This document shows, piece by piece, positions 3,907-6,679 of a stretch of DNA of 6,679 bases. The notes below the pieces were generated by a model, which was not told the DNA's origin, searched no databases, and saw nothing but the letters and a program-made list of their open reading frames with translations. Every line of letters begins with the position of its first letter. Position 1 is the first letter of the stretch. Position numbers and translations under genes: made by a program. Origin of the DNA: Treponema sp. (lineage in GTDB: Bacteria > Spirochaetota > Spirochaetia > Treponematales > Breznakiellaceae); NCBI GenBank assembly GCA_031277045.1, contig JAISLX010000118.1:1-6679 (forward strand). Reading direction: 5' to 3'.

Positions 3907-6408
3907 TTACGGTAACGCGAGGGCCAAAACCTCGTCAAAACGTTCTACCGGGTGGAATTCGATACCCTTTTTTACATGATCGGGGATTTCATCCAGATCC
4001 CGCAGGTTCTGTTTGGGGATGATAATATGCCGGGCCTTGTTCCGCCGGGCGGCGATGGTTTTTTCCTTGAGCCCTCCAATGGGCAGAACCTGGCCTGTAA
4101 GGGAAAGTTCCCCGGTCATGGCGAAGCGGTCCGCGATAGTCTTTCCCCGCAGCAGGGAGAGAAACGCGGTGGCCATCGTGATCCCCGCGGAAGGCCCGTC
4201 CTTGGGGGTGGCCCCCTCGGGAATATGGAGGTGGACGTGGTTTTTCTCGAACCAGTCCGCCGCAAGGCCGTAACGCTCCACCGCCAGCTTCCGCGCCACC
4301 GTCATGGCGATGGCGGCGCTTTCCTTCATCGTGTCCCCCATCTTGCCGGTCAGCGTAAGGCCCTCCTTTCCGGGCACGGAAGTAGCCTCTATGACCAGCG
4401 TATCCCCCCCCATGCTGGTCCAGGCCAGGCCCACCGACATGCCGGGGCGGTCGGCCCGCTTAATCTCCCCCTCAGGAAAGATCGGTTTACCCAGATGTTC
4501 TTCCACCAGTTTCCGGTCGATAACGAATTTGATCGACAGGGCGTAGGGGGACAGGGACGGCACGGGCGCGGGGGTCTGCGCGGCATCCGCCCCCTTCGCG
4601 CCTTCCGGCCGGGCGTTTCCGGCCGGGCCGGGTTTCTTCTCCGGCTGTTTTTCATCTTCCTCGATAATCTGTTTGGCAAGCTTCCTGTGTATCTTGTCCA
4701 GGTTTTTCTCGAAATTCCGCACTCCCGCCTCCCGCGCATAACCGTTGGCTATGTAGAGCAGGGATTCGGGGGAATAGCGTACCTGGTTTTTCCGCAGGCC
4801 GTTTTTTTCAAGGCTTTTGGGCACCAGGTACCGTTTGGCGATTTCCAGTTTTTCCGTGTCGATGTAGCCGGGAATCTGGATAATCTCCATCCGGTCCAGC
4901 AGCGGCGGGGGAATTGTATCCTGGGTATTGGCGGTAACGATAAAGAAGATCCGCGATATGTCGAAGGGCAGGTCCAGGTAGTGGTCCCTAAAGCTGAAAT
5001 TCTGTTCCGGGTCCAGAACTTCCAGCAGGGCGCTGGCGGGGTCCCCCTGAAAGCTGGCCCCCATCTTGTCGATCTCGTCGATCATAAAGACCGGGTCCCG
5101 CGCCTTGACGATTTTAAGCCCCTGGATAATTTTCCCCGGCATGGCGCCGATGTAGGTGCGGCGGTGACCTTTTATCTCGGCCTCGTCCCGCATGCCCCCC
5201 ACGCTAAAACGGAAAAACTGCTTGCCCAGGGCCCGGGCAATGGAACGGCCCACGCTGGTCTTCCCCACTCCGGGGGGGCCGATTAGGCAGATGATGCTCC
5301 CCGTGGGAAGCCGCTCCTCCCTGCCGGAAACTTCGGTCTTCCGGGGCTGTTCGCCCTGCCGGAGTTTCCGTACCGCCAGGTATTCCACAATCCGGCTTTT
5401 TACGTCTTTAAGGCCGTAATGATCCGCCTCCAGAATTGCCTGGGCTTCTTTCAGGTCGAATTGTTCAGGCGGAGGCTCCCCCCAGGGCAGACCGGCGATT
5501 ACGTCCAGATAATTCCGGGTAACAATGAATTCGGCGGAATTCGGCTCCATCAGGTTGAATTTCTCCAGTTCCTGTTCCACCGTCTCCTTGACCTCCCCCT
5601 CGAACTTAAAAGAGTCAAATTTTTCCTTGAAACGCTGGTACTCGGAACTCTTGGCGTCGGTGGTCATTCCCAGTTCGCCTTTGATAGCCTTTAGCTCTTC
5701 CCGTAAAAAATACTCCCGCTGGGATTTTTCGATTTTTTCGTTGATTTCCTTCTGGATTTTTTTCTGAATCCGCAGCAATTCCTGTTCTTTTTTGATAAAA
5801 ACCAGAACCTGTTCCATCCGCTTGCGGACATTGAGAATCTCCAGAATCTTCTGCTGTTCCGATTTGTCGATGTTCAGGATACTGGCGATAAAATCGGCGA
5901 TTTTGCCTGGATGATCGATGTTGATCATGTTCAGCCGCATCTCTTCGGAAAAGAGGGGGTTGTTTTCGGAAATCTGCTTCATCTCGCTGATGAGCGCCCT
6001 GGTCAGGGCCTTCACCTCGCTGGTGCCGTCCTCCTCATCATCCAGATACTCCACCGCTGCCACAATGGGGTTGGCCGCATGGAGGGTCTTTTTTACCCGG
6101 AACCGCTTGAGGGTGGAAATAAAAATATTCACCCCCCCGTCGGGGAGGTTGATCTTTTTGACGATCTTGGCGGCGGTACCCACCTTGTAGAGGTCCCCTA
6201 TGGCGGGGGTTTCGGTTTCGTTGGAAAGCATCACCAGCCCGATAAGAGCATCCCCCGCCACCGCGGTATCAATAACCTTCACGTCCATGGGGTTCCCAAT
6301 CATGATGGGGGTAAAGATCCCCGGAAAAATGGGACGCCCCATGAGGGCCACCAGGGGCAGCTTGTTCGGGAGCAGTTGATCGATAGGCACCACACTTTGT
6401 TCTGACAT
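3907..6408 (-). CDS. lon: ATP-dependent Lon protease
   Basis: A full-length Lon (La) serine protease of 833 residues; E. coli Lon has 784. It degrades misfolded and regulatory proteins in the cytoplasm as a hexamer. Domains: substrate-binding LonN (about 12-185); a coiled-coil stretch rich in K/E (about 188-247); an AAA+ module with Walker A GPPGVGKT (377-384), Walker B with D444 and E445, sensor-1 N494, probable arginine finger R506 and sensor-2 R564; then the protease domain with the Ser-Lys dyad S740 (PKDGPSAG) and K783 (GGLKEKT). Spacing from Ser to Lys is 43, as in E. coli. A Pro/Ala/Gly/Glu-rich linker of about 40 residues (582-624) between AAA+ lid and protease domain accounts for most of the extra length. 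ATG 6408 is chosen, with AAAGG 7 nt upstream, over a TTG at 6456 that would fall in the promoter region. Confidence 0.97.
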   Translation of the reverse strand: MSEQSVVPIDQLLPNKLPLVALMGRPIFPGIFTPIMIGNPMDVKVIDTAVAGDALIGLVMLSNETETPAIGDLYKVGTAAKIVKKINLPDGGVNIFISTLKRFRVKKTLHAANPIVAAVEYLDDEEDGTSEVKALTRALISEMKQISENNPLFSEEMRLNMINIDHPGKIADFIASILNIDKSEQQKILEILNVRKRMEQVLVFIKKEQELLRIQKKIQKEINEKIEKSQREYFLREELKAIKGELGMTTDAKSSEYQRFKEKFDSFKFEGEVKETVEQELEKFNLMEPNSAEFIVTRNYLDVIAGLPWGEPPPEQFDLKEAQAILEADHYGLKDVKSRIVEYLAVRKLRQGEQPRKTEVSGREERLPTGSIICLIGPPGVGKTSVGRSIARALGKQFFRFSVGGMRDEAEIKGHRRTYIGAMPGKIIQGLKIVKARDPVFMIDEIDKMGASFQGDPASALLEVLDPEQNFSFRDHYLDLPFDISRIFFIVTANTQDTIPPPLLDRMEIIQIPGYIDTEKLEIAKRYLVPKSLEKNGLRKNQVRYSPESLLYIANGYAREAGVRNFEKNLDKIHRKLAKQIIEEDEKQPEKKPGPAGNARPEGAKGADAAQTPAPVPSLSPYALSIKFVIDRKLVEEHLGKPIFPEGEIKRADRPGMSVGLAWTSMGGDTLVIEATSVPGKEGLTLTGKMGDTMKESAAIAMTVARKLAVERYGLAADWFEKNHVHLHIPEGATPKDGPSAGITMATAFLSLLRGKTIADRFAMTGELSLTGQVLPIGGLKEKTIAARRNKARHIIIPKQNLRDLDEIPDHVKKGIEFHPVERFDEVLALALP

Positions 6409-6446
6409 AGACCCGCCTTTTACCTTATTACTGAATGATTCTCTTA

Positions 6447-6475
6447 AATATCGCAAAAAAAACGAAAAAAGGCAA
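6447..6475 (-). promoter_or_regulatory. Possible extended -10 promoter for lon
   Basis: On the minus strand TTGCCT (6470-6475) and GATATT (6447-6452) are 17 nt apart, with TGC directly before the -10, as in extended -10 promoters. Each hexamer matches four of six consensus bases. The spacer is a striking T-rich tract. Transcription would start near 6440, giving a leader of about 32 nt. No heat-shock CIRCE element was seen. Confidence 0.35.
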
Positions 6476-6490
6476 GAAAAACAGGCCGTA

Positions 6491-6563
6491 AACGGGAGCG
6501 CCGGGCCGGGGGAACGGTTTGACGAGTAGAGGTGATCAGAAACTTCAGCTTCCGCTCCCCGTT
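6491..6563 (+). promoter_or_regulatory. Leader with competing inverted repeats before the HisA-like gene
   Basis: AACGGGAGCG (6491-6500) is complementary to CGCTCCCCGTT (6553-6563) apart from one bulged base. A second segment, GGGGAACGG (6509-6517), can pair with CCGTTGCCCC (6559-6568), again with one bulge. The two pairings use overlapping 3' partners and cannot coexist, which resembles an attenuator or riboswitch leader. No run of His codons and no U-tract was found, and the stretch does not match a riboswitch I recognise. The intergenic span is 191 nt. Confidence 0.3.
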
Positions 6564-6599
6564 GCCCCTTTCGGCCAAAAACGGTAGGCTGGTCCGTAT

Positions 6600-6679
6600 A
6601 TGGTTATCGCGTCAATCGACATACAGGACGGAACGGTTGTTCAGTTGAAGCAGGGGGCGGAACTGGTTCTCCGGCGGGA
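6600..6679 (+). CDS. hisA: HisA-like phosphoribosyl isomerase, N-terminal fragment
   Basis: Only 26 complete codons lie in the window (MVIASIDIQDGTVVQLKQGA and on). The pattern I-x-S-I-D-I-x-D-G-x-V-V-Q-L-x-Q-G matches the first beta-strand and loop of HisA, the (beta/alpha)8 isomerase acting on ProFAR in histidine synthesis. D7 aligns with the catalytic Asp of that strand. HisF shares the fold but usually begins with an R-x-I-P-C-x-D strand, so HisA is preferred. A TAG at 6585-6587 closes the frame upstream, so ATG 6600 is the only reasonable start; its ribosome binding site is poor (GGTAGG, 11 nt away). It is divergent from lon. The symbol is tentative because most of the gene is missing. 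Confidence 0.6.
   Translation, partial: MVIASIDIQDGTVVQLKQGAELVLRR

Noticed and set aside
3056..3979. A 307-codon open frame on the plus strand over the PhnP-like gene
   Set aside because: Antisense shadow that also crosses the intergenic region and the lon end; no family motif.
3952..5286. A 444-codon open frame on the plus strand inside lon
   Set aside because: Antisense to strongly conserved Lon AAA+ and protease domains; the composition is Gly/Arg/Pro/His-rich as expected for a GC-rich shadow frame.
6409..6599. Search for a CIRCE/HrcA heat-shock element upstream of lon
   Set aside because: No TTAGCACTC-N9-GAGTGCTAA-like repeat is present on either strand.
6532..6654. A short frame from GTG at 6532 behind AGAGG, overlapping the HisA-like start
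   Set aside because: It could pose as a leader peptide but has no His codons and runs far into the HisA-like gene in another frame; the peptide resembles nothing known to me.

Overview
The window is a stretch of bacterial chromosome, most likely from a spirochaete of the Treponema lineage. Three things point there: the small Xre-type regulator has the 'STNFLxDIExGxxWVSPxTLxKLAN' pattern I associate with treponemes; the Lon protease has a spirochaete-like N-terminus; and the gene style is moderately GC-rich. This is recognition from memory, not a search. No mobile element, CRISPR array, tRNA or rRNA was seen.

Layout, left to right. (1) Positions 1-537, minus strand: a lipoprotein made of four tandem 34-residue TPR units, cut by the window edge. 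(2) Positions 538-710: an AT-rich divergent intergenic region with a good sigma70-like promoter facing the lipoprotein. Its ~110-nt leader holds three perfect inverted repeats. (3) Positions 711-1034, plus: an Xre-family HTH regulator, followed by a 228-nt gap with a weak terminator candidate, a 19-bp near-palindrome and a hairpin before the next gene. (4) Positions 1263-2120 and 2154-2972, plus: an aldo/keto reductase and a TatD-family metal hydrolase 33 nt apart, probably one transcript. (5) Positions 2990-3808 and 3907-6408, minus: a PhnP-like metallo-beta-lactamase-fold phosphodiesterase downstream of a full-length Lon protease, separated by 98 nt that hold a GC-rich hairpin. They converge with the TatD gene with only 17 nt between stops. 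(6) Positions 6600-6679, plus: the first 26 codons of a HisA-like isomerase, preceded by a long leader with alternative inverted repeats.

Functionally this is mostly housekeeping: ATP-dependent proteolysis (Lon), NADPH-dependent carbonyl reduction (AKR), metal-dependent hydrolases (TatD, PhnP-like), the start of a histidine-pathway gene, and an envelope-anchored TPR scaffold next to a regulator. I do not see a convincing novel multi-gene system. The features most worth a second look are non-coding: the three-hairpin leader of the TPR lipoprotein, the operator-like palindromes on both sides of the Xre gene, and the invertible pairings upstream of the HisA-like gene. The left ~1.2 kb is visibly more AT-rich than the rest (sampled 60-nt lines run 35-53% GC, against 67% in a sampled tatD line).
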